Program-made: the position numbers and the translations under genes
NCBI GenBank assembly: GCA_037127315.1
Contig: JBBBDQ010000330.1
Coordinates: forward strand, 6,485,001-6,549,000
Source of the DNA: Ascarosepion bandense
Taxonomy: Eukaryota; Mollusca; Cephalopoda; Sepiida; Sepiidae
DNA length: 64,000 nucleotides
Direction of reading: 5' to 3'
Shown here: positions 44,410-53,969 of the stretch, one piece after another
Layout of the letters: every line of letters begins with the position of its first letter
Position numbering within the stretch: the stretch's first letter is position 1
Notes under the pieces: model-generated
Databases searched by the model: none
What the model saw: the letters and a program-made list of their open reading frames with translations, nothing else
Told to the model about the DNA's origin: nothing

Positions 44410-45015
44410 AGCTCAGCAAATAAAAATTTAAATACCTGGGAAGACTGAAAGTGTGACACAGAGATCTGAAGGTGAATTGGTATGGTGAAGGATGCATTCC
44501 AGAAGTTGAGTAAAGTATTAAGAAACAGAACAATTATGCTAGAAACAAAGAAGAGTACTGGATTGCTATGTGATGTCAGTTCTTCAATATGGCAGTGAAT
44601 GCTGGAGAATATCATCAAAGATTAAAGAAAAACTTGAAGCAACTGAAATGTGGTTCTACAGAAGGATGCTGCAAATACATTGGATCGAGCATGTGAGCAA
44701 TGATAAGGTTTTGGAAATGATGGAAATGAAAAGGAAATTAATACTGAGCATCAGGAAGAGACAGCTGAAGTTCCTGGGACATGCAATGAGGAAAGTGGGC
44801 TTGGAGAACCTGATACTAACAGGCCAGATAGAGGGAAAGAGAGACAAGGGAAAGCAGTGGATAACATATTTAAAGGACCGAATCAGGTGGATGATGGAAC
44901 AAGGGTTGTATGGTATAACAGGAGAAGACGTGCTAAGAGCCACCAGGGATAGGGAAACGTTGAGAGCCAAGGTCGAATATGTCCTGAAAGGACAGGGCAC
45001 ATAGAAGAAATCTGT
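44410..45015 (+). mobile_element. RTE/Jockey-like LINE C-terminus, best copy
   Basis: An uninterrupted frame 44570-45004 (144 codons) encodes VLQYGSECWRIS, EATEMWFYRRMLQIHWIEHV, KRKLILSIRKRQLKFLGHAM, ENLILTGQIEGKRDKGKQWI and LRATRDRETLRAKVEYVLKG. The element is 5'-truncated and ends just after the stop with AGAAGAAA. The catalytic part of the reverse transcriptase is absent. Confidence 0.8.
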
Positions 45016-45244
45016 TACAGTGATTCTCAAAATGCTTTGTTAGATTTTCAATGAATTTTCTTGAAGTTGAATATGGGTTTTTGAGTTTTTGTTTTAGTTC
45101 AAGATTATGAGTTTTCAGAGTAACCAATGGCCAGCAAAATTCCTCCCCACTAATGCCACAAAATGGAAAAAACTTGTAAAATCAACCATAAGAGTTATCA
45201 CTAAACAATCTATCAGTAACTTTGGTAAGACTTTTTTCCTTTTT

Positions 45245-45865
45245 TTTAAAAATCATCTCACTCCAAGCAAGGCATTCTACTGCCACTGTTGCGCAGGGGG
45301 TTACATAGAGGAAAGTGATGAGAAACAGGGGTTAGTTATAGGAAATGTCAGGAGGAGGGTAATAGACAAATGAGAATACCAAGGATAGGGGTGTAGATGA
45401 AAAAAGAGCTTGAGAGAATGGATGCAAGTTAGTGAGATAGGAGATGTCTATTGACCTTACTTTTAAATTCCTGGAGATTGTAGCTCTTGGGGAAGCAAGT
45501 ATATGGAAGGGAATTCCACAGGCAGGAGGCGCAAGAAAAGAAGCTGTGAGAGTAGAAATTGTGGTTACATTTTATTGGTTTCATTGTAAAAGGGTAGGAC
45601 CTAGTTGCTAATCTAGTAGCTTGTGTAAATTTATACCTAGGAGGCACCAGTGATCTACGTTCATTGGAGCAGAAGCTGTGAAAGTATTTATAGAACAGGC
45701 ACAGGGAAGCCACATCACACCAGTGAGATAGCGACTGCAGCTGAGCTGCCAAGTCGGTATCGATCACATTACAGATTCTCCATTGGATTCTGTCAAGAAC
45801 CCTGAGGTGAATAGCTGGGGCACCCAACCAAATGTGGCAGCAGTATTCAATACATGGGCGGGGAC
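45245..45865 (-). mobile_element. LINE 3' end (jockey/CR1-like), well preserved
   Basis: Starts with the family terminus (ATCTCACTCCAAGCAAGGCA). The frame 45429-45917 is open for 162 codons: EYCCHIWLGAPAIHLRVLDR, ATRLATRSYPFTMKPIKC, LWNSLPYTCFPKSYNLQEFK. Truncated at the 5' end near CAGTATTCAATAC. Confidence 0.8.
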
Positions 45866-46570
45866 CAGTTATGGAATTAGCCAGGAGATCCTCATGGAAA
45901 ACCTGAACATGCATCACTGATCAATATAGGAATCATTTTGCATGATTGGAACCATTTATGGAGTCAGCCAGGAGATCTTCATGGAAAATCATAAAATGCA
46001 TAGTGTTGCTGCTAATATTTTCAAATATCTGTTGACACTGAGATGTGAAAGGAACACTGGGATAACACTGCATGATTCCAAGGGGATGTTTACCAAATTT
46101 TAATCAGATATGAAATATATTATTTACTGGACTGATAGCATATGATTTTAGGCCTAGTGTGGAGACTTTCTTGGTACCACATTATACAGGTGAAGAGTTA
46201 AAATTTATGTAAAAAATCCCCACTTCCATTGACCCAATTTGAACAACAGAAAGTAATGAAAAGTCATACTTTGCAAAATGAACTGAGAAGATCAAATAAT
46301 TAGATTGAGGTCTCTTATAGTATCCTCTTAATTTAACTGACTTAGCACCTAAATATTTCCATTTAATCAGATCATTGGAATGCTTTCTTAGCAGTGAAAC
46401 CTAAAAGCAAAAAAGAGATCAATTCAGATTGACTGGGATTTTTTTTTTAGCTAGGATTATTATTTTTCTTATGCTTATGATATTTTTATTTTATTTCTTT
46501 ATTATTATGCTTATGAATTTTTTTTATTATGTTTTTAATTTCTTTATAATTTTTATTATTATTATGTTGG
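45866..46570. other. No gene seen
   Basis: Contains a short direct repeat (GGAATTAGCCAGGAGATC at 45872, GGAGTCAGCCAGGAGATC at 45959). T/A-rich at 46440-46560. Confidence 0.4.
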
Positions 46571-46574
46571 TAAC

Positions 46575-46770
46575 TTTTTTTTTTTTTTTAATCATATCAC
46601 TCTGAGCAAGGTGGTAAAGTTATTGATGTGCAGGGGGCTATGTAAGAGTGAAAAGATTGGAAAAGAGAAAGCCGGAAACCACATCCTAAACAGGGAACAA
46701 GGGATGAGCCTCTTCACCAGTTCAATAGATGTGGGTGGAGTGTGAACCGGGCGATAGTTTAGTCTATTAT
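46575..46770 (-). mobile_element. SINE sharing the LINE 3' tail, copy 3
   Basis: Minus strand: tail complement ATCATATCACTCTGAGCAAG, body, and the head to GAACCGGGCGATAGTTTAGT (B-box-like complement GAGTGTGAACCGG). Confidence 0.7.
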
Positions 46771-47096
46771 GCCGATAACTTTATTTTTTTATTATTATGC
46801 TTATGTTCTTCTATTTAATTTTTTGATTTTATTCTTGTGCTTATGATTTTTCAATATGAATTCTTATGCATCTTATGCTTATATTATGCTTCTTTCAACA
46901 AGGAATAAAAAAATCATGTTGTGAATTGGTATTTTTCATCATTAATACTAATGAACAGGTCCTTGAACTTACATTTGAAGATGAAAAGTTATTTTCAAAG
47001 CAACATATTAAAATAAGTTTAGTTTCCTGTTCATTTTCAGTAATCAAAATTTCTATTCCTGATTCCTCTTATTTTGATTCTATATAAGTGAGTTAG

Positions 47097-47099
<3 letters not shown>

Positions 47100-47139
<40 letters not shown>
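47100..47139. repeat. (TA)n microsatellite
   Basis: TA tract of about 40 bases. Confidence 0.95.
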
Positions 47140-47141
<2 letters not shown>

Positions 47142-47220
47142 GCACTTTGATGTGGTGTATTGGTAAGCAAGCTTGCCCTGCTAAATCAATTATGACTGAA
47201 TAGTGAGTTTGACCATAAAT
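47140..47220 (+). mobile_element. tRNA-like SINE head
   Basis: GATGTGGTGTATTGGTAAGC (A box like) and AGTGAGTTTGACCATAAATG (B box like). Confidence 0.45.
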
Positions 47221-47448
47221 GAAGATAATCCTAAAAGATCTATTTAATATAAAATATTAAGTGATAGATTTGTACAGAGAGCTCAATGGATATTATCCAG
47301 AGCAATATGATAGCCATAAAAGAAAACTGAATATGTCATCTAAAGCGGTTATAAATTATAATTTATTTTGACGATCTAATATGCTCATCAAAATTAATTA
47401 TGATTTATCACCACTTTGACTTCAAGTGTGTGTGTGTATATGTGTGTA

Positions 47449-47620
47449 CTGTAATGGATTGTGGCACAGAAGAGAAATTGGAGAGTTGAGTTTGAATTCC
47501 AGCTGAGCTCATGATATTCACTTCTGCATAAAGATTCTTGGAAAATAAAACAGTGATTAATTAACAGGAAAGACTGGGTGTTATAGGTTTGGTTTGCAAT
47601 CATTCTAAATAATGGTAACT
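47449..47620 (+). mobile_element. tRNA-derived SINE, partial
   Basis: ACTGTAATGGATTGTGGCAC, GAGTTTGAATTCCAGCTGAG, later GGTTTGGTTTGCAATCATTC. Diverged; tail missing. Confidence 0.6.
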
Positions 47621-48470
47621 TAAAAATCACCCATCTCCCAGCAAATCTGAAAACACTCAGTGACTGAAATTCTTTAGTCCTGTAAGTTGTGCATTCTACT
47701 GCAGAAAATTATCCTTAATTAGAACTCCTAGAATGGCACTACAGAATCACAAATAAAAAACTTTATCAAATAACAAAATCAGACATCACTTGAAGAGGAC
47801 ATTCAACAGCCACAGCTATTAAAATGGATAACATAATTCAAGAATATAATGACATTCAAGATATTCATATTCCATATCACTACAAACAAAAGGTTAGGAT
47901 GGGAACCAATCGATATGAGAAAGAGCAATTAAAGTAGGATTGAAAAATCTATTTTCTTTGAAAACTTATTTTAATAAATTTCAACCAATAGTCAGTCTAA
48001 CTTTTTGATCAATGAATACTAAATATTTCTTAATAAAGAAATGTCTTAACCCACTATTACCATTGACATGAGTTATGAGAACTTTTGATATTGCTACACT
48101 ATTTTCATACTAAATCATACATAGGCCTTACAAAACTACACCTATTTTATTAAAATTATATGCTATATATATATATAGTAATATTAATTATAGTAATAAT
48201 GCCAATAGCAACAGACCTAATTCTGTCAAGATTAGCAATAATTAAACTACAAATGAGATCGTCTTGAAATCCACCAGGAACTAACCCAGAGGGAAAAGAA
48301 GGGAAAGAAAAAAAGAAACACACGAAATACCTGAACAAAAAGTCAAGCATTCGAAAGAAAGAAAAAAAAAACCAAGATGAAAACCTTAACAATAAAGAGC
48401 TTAATACAAAAGCAGAGTACACAAAGCACTCAAAGCGAAAGTAGAGCAAACAAAATTGAAAATGTAAGAG
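47621..48470. other. No gene seen
   Basis: AT-rich. 48250-48470 is A-rich and directly precedes the foldback. Confidence 0.35.
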
Positions 48471-48481
48471 TGAGCCAATAA

Positions 48482-48514
48482 CCTACCACGGTTTCACTTA
48501 ACAGCTTGTCAGGG
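48482..48514 (-). ncRNA. Hammerhead-like motif, left arm
   Basis: Core CUGACAA (one change from CUGANGA, explicable as CpG decay); stem II GCU/AGU with loop GUUA; GAAA; stem III ACC/GGU with a two-base loop GU; then A. Stem I only GG/CC. Confidence 0.5.
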
Positions 48515-48532
48515 AAAATTGGAGCAAATTTT

Positions 48533-48566
48533 CCCTGACAAGCTGTTAAGTGAAACCGTGGTAGGT
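48533..48566 (+). ncRNA. Hammerhead-like motif, right arm
   Basis: Identical to the left-arm motif read on the other strand. Confidence 0.5.
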
Positions 48567-48588
48567 TATTGGCTCACTCTTACATTTT

Positions 48589-48590
<2 letters not shown>

Positions 48591-48617
<27 letters not shown>
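48591..48617. repeat. (TA)n microsatellite
   Basis: Separated by the MITE at 48618-48755 from the second tract at 48760. Confidence 0.9.
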
Positions 48618-48622
<5 letters not shown>

Positions 48623-48755
48623 TAACTCTGATATAAGAGAGTTGTCAGGACTGGATAAAAGTTCTCTTATATCCGGGTTTGGTCTATTTTATATACATTA
48701 CCACAGGCTCTAATTTGGGACCAGAGAAAGTTTCTCTTATATCCGGGTTATACTG
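48618..48755. mobile_element. pogo/Tigger-like MITE inserted in a TA tract
   Basis: Terminal repeats TAGTGTAACTCTGATATAAG (left) and, complemented at the right, CAGTATAACCCGGATATAAG, with TA outside both ends. 138 bp, non-coding. Confidence 0.7.

Positions 48756-48759
<4 letters not shown>

Positions 48760-48811
<52 letters not shown>
48760..48811. repeat. (TA)n microsatellite
   Basis: TA tract of about 50 bases. Confidence 0.95.
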
Positions 48812-48813
<2 letters not shown>

Positions 48814-48825
48814 AGCAAACATTTA

Positions 48826-50071
48826 ATCGAGCTGGAATAAAAACACCTATTAAAATTAAGATGTGCAAAGTGAACTCTTACATTTACACACTGTATTTTT
48901 ATTTCACATGTTTGCTAGTGCAAATAATTTTTTCTGCATGGATAAAAATAAAAATGACAAGTCTTCATTTATTTTCTTTAGGTGTGTATACTGCAGCCGT
49001 CAATATAACTGATTGTGTATATAAAAGAGTGAAGTTTGAGACTAAATTTCAAAACAATTACTAAGATTAAAAGAACTTCCTGAAGCTTTTAAAAATTGCA
49101 TAGTTAAAACCAATAACGATGGAGAAATCTACAAAAAGCTATAAAAATTATTTGGAGTGCACATCTTCACCATGCAATAAATTATTTGTAAATGGTAGTG
49201 CTTTGGTATGATGATATCTCAATCAAGAAGTCGCTATCCATGAAAAATAACTGCAAGAGCAATTAGGTGCCTAGTTCAGCAAATTCTGATGTGACCTCTA
49301 AGGTTCTCCAAGGCTCCCTGGCCAATGTCAGAATCAATGTTCATACATCCACTGTGCAATAAAATCTGAATGATATGAGTTTTCATAGTAGAATGCTTCG
49401 AAAAAAATTAACTGCTTATGAAAAAGAAGAAAGAAGCTCGGCTCAGCTATGCCAAAGCCAATATTAATAAGCTAAAAATGTTCTGGCAAAATGGTTTTAT
49501 GGTTGGGTGAAAATTTGGTGCCAACAGTTAAAAATGGCAGCAGCATTATGATTTGGAGATGCTTTGCTGTAATTGGAACTGGCAAAATAGTATGCATTGA
49601 CAGCACAATGGCTTCTGCAAGATGCCAAGCAATTTTGAACGAAAGTGTTCTGCCTTGTTGCCAAGGTTGGGTTTAGGTCAATGCTGGATCTTCTAACAGG
49701 ACAATAATCCAAAGCATCAAAGTGAATCCACAAAAGAATGGGTGTGAAAAAATAAATTTCAAGTCTTGGAATGGTCTATATCAAAAACCCAATTGGAAAT
49801 CTGTGGTTCAAGTTAAAGAAAGTAATACATGCAAGAAACTCAGATAATATTGAACAATTGTGGGAGTTTTGCCAAAGAGAACATTCAAAATTGACATTCA
49901 ATACTGCCAGAAACTTCTTAAAATCTATAAAAATAGACTAATCAAAGTTATAAACACTGGAGTAAAATATGACACAAGGTCAAAAAGAAGAGTCACCAGT
50001 TAGTAAATATAAGGGTTCCCTTACTTTTGCACATATTAATTTTTAAATAATATTTTTATTCCAGCTTGATA
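48826..50071 (+). mobile_element. Tc1-like transposon, inactive
   Basis: Inverted terminal repeats of about 60 bp: ATCGAGCTGGAATAAAAA at the left, complement of TTTTTATTCCAGCTTGAT at the right. Between them, a decayed Tc1 transposase on plus: GSSIMIWRCFAVIGTGKIVC (49540-49600), QAILNESVLP, and FQQDNDPKH-like wording around 49690-49720 in another frame, followed by W-rich and LW-type C-terminal remnants. Stops and frameshifts throughout. Confidence 0.8.
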
Positions 50072-50207
50072 AAAAATTTTGAAAGTCATAATTCATTTAA
50101 TAAAGTTTCTCTTAATGAATATATGGTTTAAGATTTGTAGATTATGTAGAAACAAAAGAGAAATAAAAAATTATCTTAAAGGTTTACTCACTGTTGTGCA
50201 ACACTAC

Positions 50208-50212
<5 letters not shown>

Positions 50213-50294
<82 letters not shown>
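50213..50294. repeat. (TA)n-(TG)n-(TA)n compound microsatellite
   Basis: Two TA tracts around GTGTGTGTGTGT at 50241-50255. Confidence 0.95.
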
Positions 50295-50299
<5 letters not shown>

Positions 50300-50549
50300 A
50301 TGAATAAAGAACGAGGAAAATATTTACAACATTCAAAACATTAACTTAAAACAGTGTTCAATACATTTTCCCTACCCCCTTTACTTTGCACACAAAAAGA
50401 TTTTTGCCAATAAAAGGAAAAGAATTTCCATCTCTTTTCAAAATAACATTTACTACCTGATGAGACATTGTTCTTTCAATGTTGAAACAAAATGCACAAT
50501 TTTGTAGTAGATTGTAGTTTGGACATGTTCTAAAATATAATTTATTATA

Positions 50550-50550
<1 letters not shown>

Positions 50551-50591
<41 letters not shown>
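50551..50591. repeat. (TA)n microsatellite
   Basis: TA tract about 90 bp left of the foldback at 50681. Confidence 0.95.
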
Positions 50592-50593
<2 letters not shown>

Positions 50594-50721
50594 AACTAAG
50601 TCGTTGAACTCGTAGGTTTATTAACCTTTTATTCATGCATTTACTTTTATAAAGACTACTCGATACAAATGTAGAGCATTATACTGTAATGGTTGTTACA
50701 ATGTTTTTATAAGTTCATAGT

Positions 50722-50789
50722 ATCACTACACAAAAATTTTCATGTTTCAAAGCCAGCCCATTATGTGGCTGGCTTCATCCTCAGGTGAT
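50722..50789 (-). ncRNA. Hammerhead ribozyme-like motif, best copy
   Basis: Read on the minus strand: stem I AUCAC/GUGAU, five perfect pairs; core CUGAGGA, fully consensus; stem II AAGCCAGCC/GGCUGGCUU, nine pairs; GAAA, consensus; stem III ACAU/GUGU with a ten-base loop; then A at the predicted cleavage position, directly followed by the 3' strand of stem I. Every conserved core base is present. The order (open end at stem I) is type I. Confidence 0.8.
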
Positions 50790-50810
50790 TTTTTAGAAAA
50801 TTTCTAAAAA

Positions 50811-50878
50811 ATCACCTGAGAATGAAGCCAACAACATAATGGACTGGCTTCAAAACATGAACATTTTTGTGTAGTGAT
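50811..50878 (+). ncRNA. Decayed hammerhead-like motif, right arm
   Basis: Partner of 50722-50789. Core reads CUGAGAA and CAAA in place of CUGAGGA and GAAA, and stem II has mismatches; predicted inactive. Stem I is retained (AUCAC/GUGAU). Confidence 0.6.
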
Positions 50879-51340
50879 ACTATGAATTTATAAAAACATT
50901 CTAACAACCATTACACTATATATACATATATATATTTTTTATATATAATTTAAAAACACATGAGACATTGCAAAATTCACAGCCTGACATCATTTTTAGC
51001 TGAATTTGGATCTGAAATTTTCATTGTATCGTATTTGATCTATGTCATTTATACTCACCATGAATTAAGAACACTGACAAGGAAAGAGATTATTTTAAAA
51101 AAATAATCTTTCTTCATTTTTAATCTGTACCTATAAATATGTTTGCATGTCATGTGACTTTAAAGTTTAAAGCCATTGTATCATGCAAACAAATCAAAGT
51201 CATTTACTGGCATTTCAATTTCCTAACATCAATTCTTGATAGATTAAAAAAAAACAAAGACAGAACTCAAACGTCATGCTTGTATTTTCAGATGATCAAT
51301 TGTAATATAACCAAAATAAATAGAATATGTAATATTAAGA

Positions 51341-51450
51341 GAGATATCAAAAAAGGTAAACCTTACTAAGAGTCACAAAGGACAATATGATGTAGAGAAC
51401 CATGATCACCCACATTCTGAAGGAACACAGCACAAAGAAAGAATAAGATT
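51341..51450 (+). mobile_element. RTE-like LINE terminal fragment
   Basis: CCTTACTAAGAGTCACAAAG, AACCATGATCACCCACATTC, GAAGGAACACAGCAC correspond to LRATRDRE..T.I and the 3' end. Confidence 0.65.
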
Positions 51451-52378
51451 AAAGTAAATTGAATAATGAAAAATATGTAAATTAAAGAGAAGATTATTCC
51501 CAAACCATATTGCTCAGGGGTAGGTGTGGTATACATAAAATATACTATTCATGCACTAAGTTAAAATGAACTGAATTAAATTTATTCACATATTTTCTGT
51601 ATTAAGTAATTCAGAAAATAACTGAAATAGTGGTAGCATGTATGCATTTAGGCATCTATCAATCTTGGTGGAGCTTGAAATCTACTAAAGTGGCTGGACA
51701 ATCCCTGCTGCAGGTGCCTGCACAGGCACATTTGCATTTACCCAACCTATGGTTTATACTGCAACTATGCCAAATGAGACTTAGTTAGAGTTTATGGGAG
51801 AGGGAAAAATCTGACATCATCAGTAGATGAACAAGACTAGTATACTAACAAACTCAACCACAATGAAACCATATACATAAATAAGATTTTATTAAAGTCA
51901 ATGTTTTTGGAATAAAATTGGTGTTAAACAACTGATAATGGTAAAGTTATCATGATATATTTATATAAATAAATATATCAAATTGATTTCAGCTTATATG
52001 TTTTTATTTGAAATATTTACAATAACATATTTTGTGGGTGTAAGATTTTATTATGCAAGCATTGTTCACTATATTGTAAACAGTACAAATAAAATCAGCA
52101 GTTTCCTTCCAAGGAAACATCTGACATTCATTGACTGATCAGCCAATACTACTGTTGGTTAAAACTCATAAAATCTATCTCTTTAAACAATTTTTCAAGT
52201 CAGTAGGTTTCTCAAGTCCAGCAGCTGTTATTTCTCTTTCCAGTATTGATAGCAGGGGTGGGGTTATCCTTCCTAACATTTTATTTGAAATAGTGCGGAA
52301 CGTCAGCCTCTTGATTATGCCATTAATTTTCTTTTGAGTTACAAAGAGTTACATATTTAACAGTACTGTCATTAATAT
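51451..52378. other. No gene seen
   Basis: AT-rich. Nothing recognised. Confidence 0.4.
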
Positions 52379-52379
52379 T

Positions 52380-52587
52380 TTCTTTTAAATCATTTCACCC
52401 CCAAGCAAGGAAATACTGCCACTAATGTGCAAGGGGGTGGGGTATATGAAAAAAATGATGGATAGGATACAAGAAGATAGAAGATGACAATTGACATTGC
52501 ATTTCATTTTTGGAGATTGTAGCTATAAGGGAAACAAGTAAATGAAAGGGATTTCCACAGGTGGGAAGTGCAAGATAAGAAATTGTT
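52380..52587 (-). mobile_element. LINE 3' end, left part (interrupted)
   Basis: Starts with the terminus AATCATTTCACCCCCAAGCA. Interrupted at 52587 by a 264-bp insertion. Confidence 0.7.
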
Positions 52588-52851
52588 CTGGGATAATTAA
52601 CACCCCTATATCCATGGACAATATGGATTCGTCTGGTTTATATAATGCCAGACATTTCTACCTTCAAGCAGTGGAGTACACTTGTAGTTTAACCGCTCAC
52701 AGTGAGCACAGGACTCTTTCACCTTATAATTGTGATCCCTTAAACAGGACCACAACATTGGCGACAAAGATGAGATGTGCTGAAATTTCAAAGGTAATAA
52801 AATGTACTACTAATACGTGATCAAGTTCAATGAATATTGATTTTTCACAAC
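52588..52851. mobile_element. 264-bp insertion with 10-bp duplication, LTR-related wording
   Basis: AGAAATTGTT at 52578-52587 is repeated at 52852-52861. Within, AACATTGGCGACAAAGATGA resembles the end of a Gypsy-type LTR followed by its primer-binding region, but no LTR start is clear and the duplication is longer than the 4-6 bp typical of LTR elements. Possibly a retroposed part of an LTR transcript. Confidence 0.5.
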
Positions 52852-53130
52852 AGAAATTGTTGGAGTAGAAGTGGTGGTTACATTTAACTATTTTAATGGT
52901 AAAATGGTGGGATCTGGATGTCAGTCTAGTAGCATGTTTAAATTAGTGTGGTTGGGATACCAGGAAAAAATTCAGAGAAGTTGCCATAAAAATATTTATG
53001 GAAAAGACAGAAGGAAGCCATGTAATGAATGTGAGAAAGTGAGTGAAGTTGAGATACCAAGTCAGGACTGATTACATTGCAGATCCTTCTTTGGATTTTA
53101 TCAAAAATCACAATATGAATATCTTTTTAA
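52852..53130 (-). mobile_element. LINE 3' end, right part
   Basis: Resumes with GTTGGAGTAGAAGTGGTGGT and goes on to GCAGATCCTTCTTTGGATTT. Confidence 0.65.
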
Positions 53131-53404
53131 TTTTAAACATACAAAGATTGCTGTGGCTTGAAAGAAAGGTATAAGGTCAAAAGAGAAGGTCAATAATAGG
53201 AAGACTATATTGAAAATTGCAAAAACGTTGAACAGAGATCATGAGAAATTGAAACAAGAGATCAAATGATACTGGGAACAAGAAAAATAGCTTTATGAAT
53301 TTTATGAAAAGAGAGTTGAGAAAAATTATAAGTAGATTGACCAGCAAGAAAATATTCTTTTAATAATTGCTTTTGCAAATGTAGGCAGAGAAAGAAAATG
53401 TAAA

Positions 53405-53555
53405 ATATTAAGAACACTTAAGAATTCCTAGCACCTGAAGAAGACTGGAGTGTACAATGGCCGAAACGTCATAAACATGGCAGTAAAGAAGAGGACAATA
53501 GTCCAAATAATGTAAATAGTGTAAATATTAACTTATCTCAAAAGTATAGACAAAT
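53405..53555 (+). mobile_element. SINE 3' part with hammerhead-like core words
   Basis: CACCTGAAGAAGACTGGAGT then ATGGCCGAAACGTCATAAAC, AAGAAGAGGACAATAGTCC, AATGTAAATAGTGTAAAT. CTGAAGA and GAAAC are spaced as in a hammerhead, but stem I is not formed. Confidence 0.65.
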
Positions 53556-53969
53556 ATTAAGAACACTGGCAAAAGAAACAGACTACCACCTTTAAATAAA
53601 GGCTACAAAGTGAAACGTGTCAGTTGGGTAAAGAAGTACATGAAAAAAATTTTCTAAATAATAATTTTTAGTGAAGAATCAAGGGCTAAATTGGGTGGAC
53701 ATAATGGATGAGCTGGAGAGTGGGTCCTTCATGGAAACAGTCAACATGATATAAAAGACAACAGTATGGAGGTGGAAAAATATTCTGGATTAGTATTACA
53801 ACAAAAAGGTTCTTTCAAATTTGATGATAGATTAATGTAATCCTAAAAGTAATCATCAAAACAGAGTATATCAACAAGTAAAAGACTTGCACTCTGCTTG
53901 AAGTAGATACACTGCTAGCAAACTGCTGGACAGTATAATCACTCTCCTCCACTCTCTAGAATAGTTTAA

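Larger units (their letters stand above)
48474..48590. repeat. Foldback palindrome with paired hammerhead motifs
   Basis: Arms of about 57 bp (GTGAGCCAATAACCTACC, GGTTTCACTTAACAGC) with a loop near 48522-48526. Essentially perfect pairing. A (TA)n tract follows at 48591. Same design as 18705-18825. Confidence 0.9.
50681..50919. repeat. Foldback palindrome, about 119-bp arms, no loop
   Basis: Left arm 50681-50800 and right arm 50801-50919 are complementary with few mismatches (ATACTGTAATGGTTGTTA outermost, TTTTTTAGAAA innermost). Each arm carries one hammerhead-like motif. The half-length sequence at 59967-60050 is a single arm of the same family. Confidence 0.9.

Noticed and set aside
47340..47400. 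Further hammerhead-like motif on minus (TTGATGA ... CAAAATAAATT)
   Set aside because: Core C is T, GAAA is absent and no stem I is formed.
50079..50303. Frames ending in Ile-Tyr repeats, here and at other TA tracts
   Set aside because: Translation of (TA)n microsatellites.
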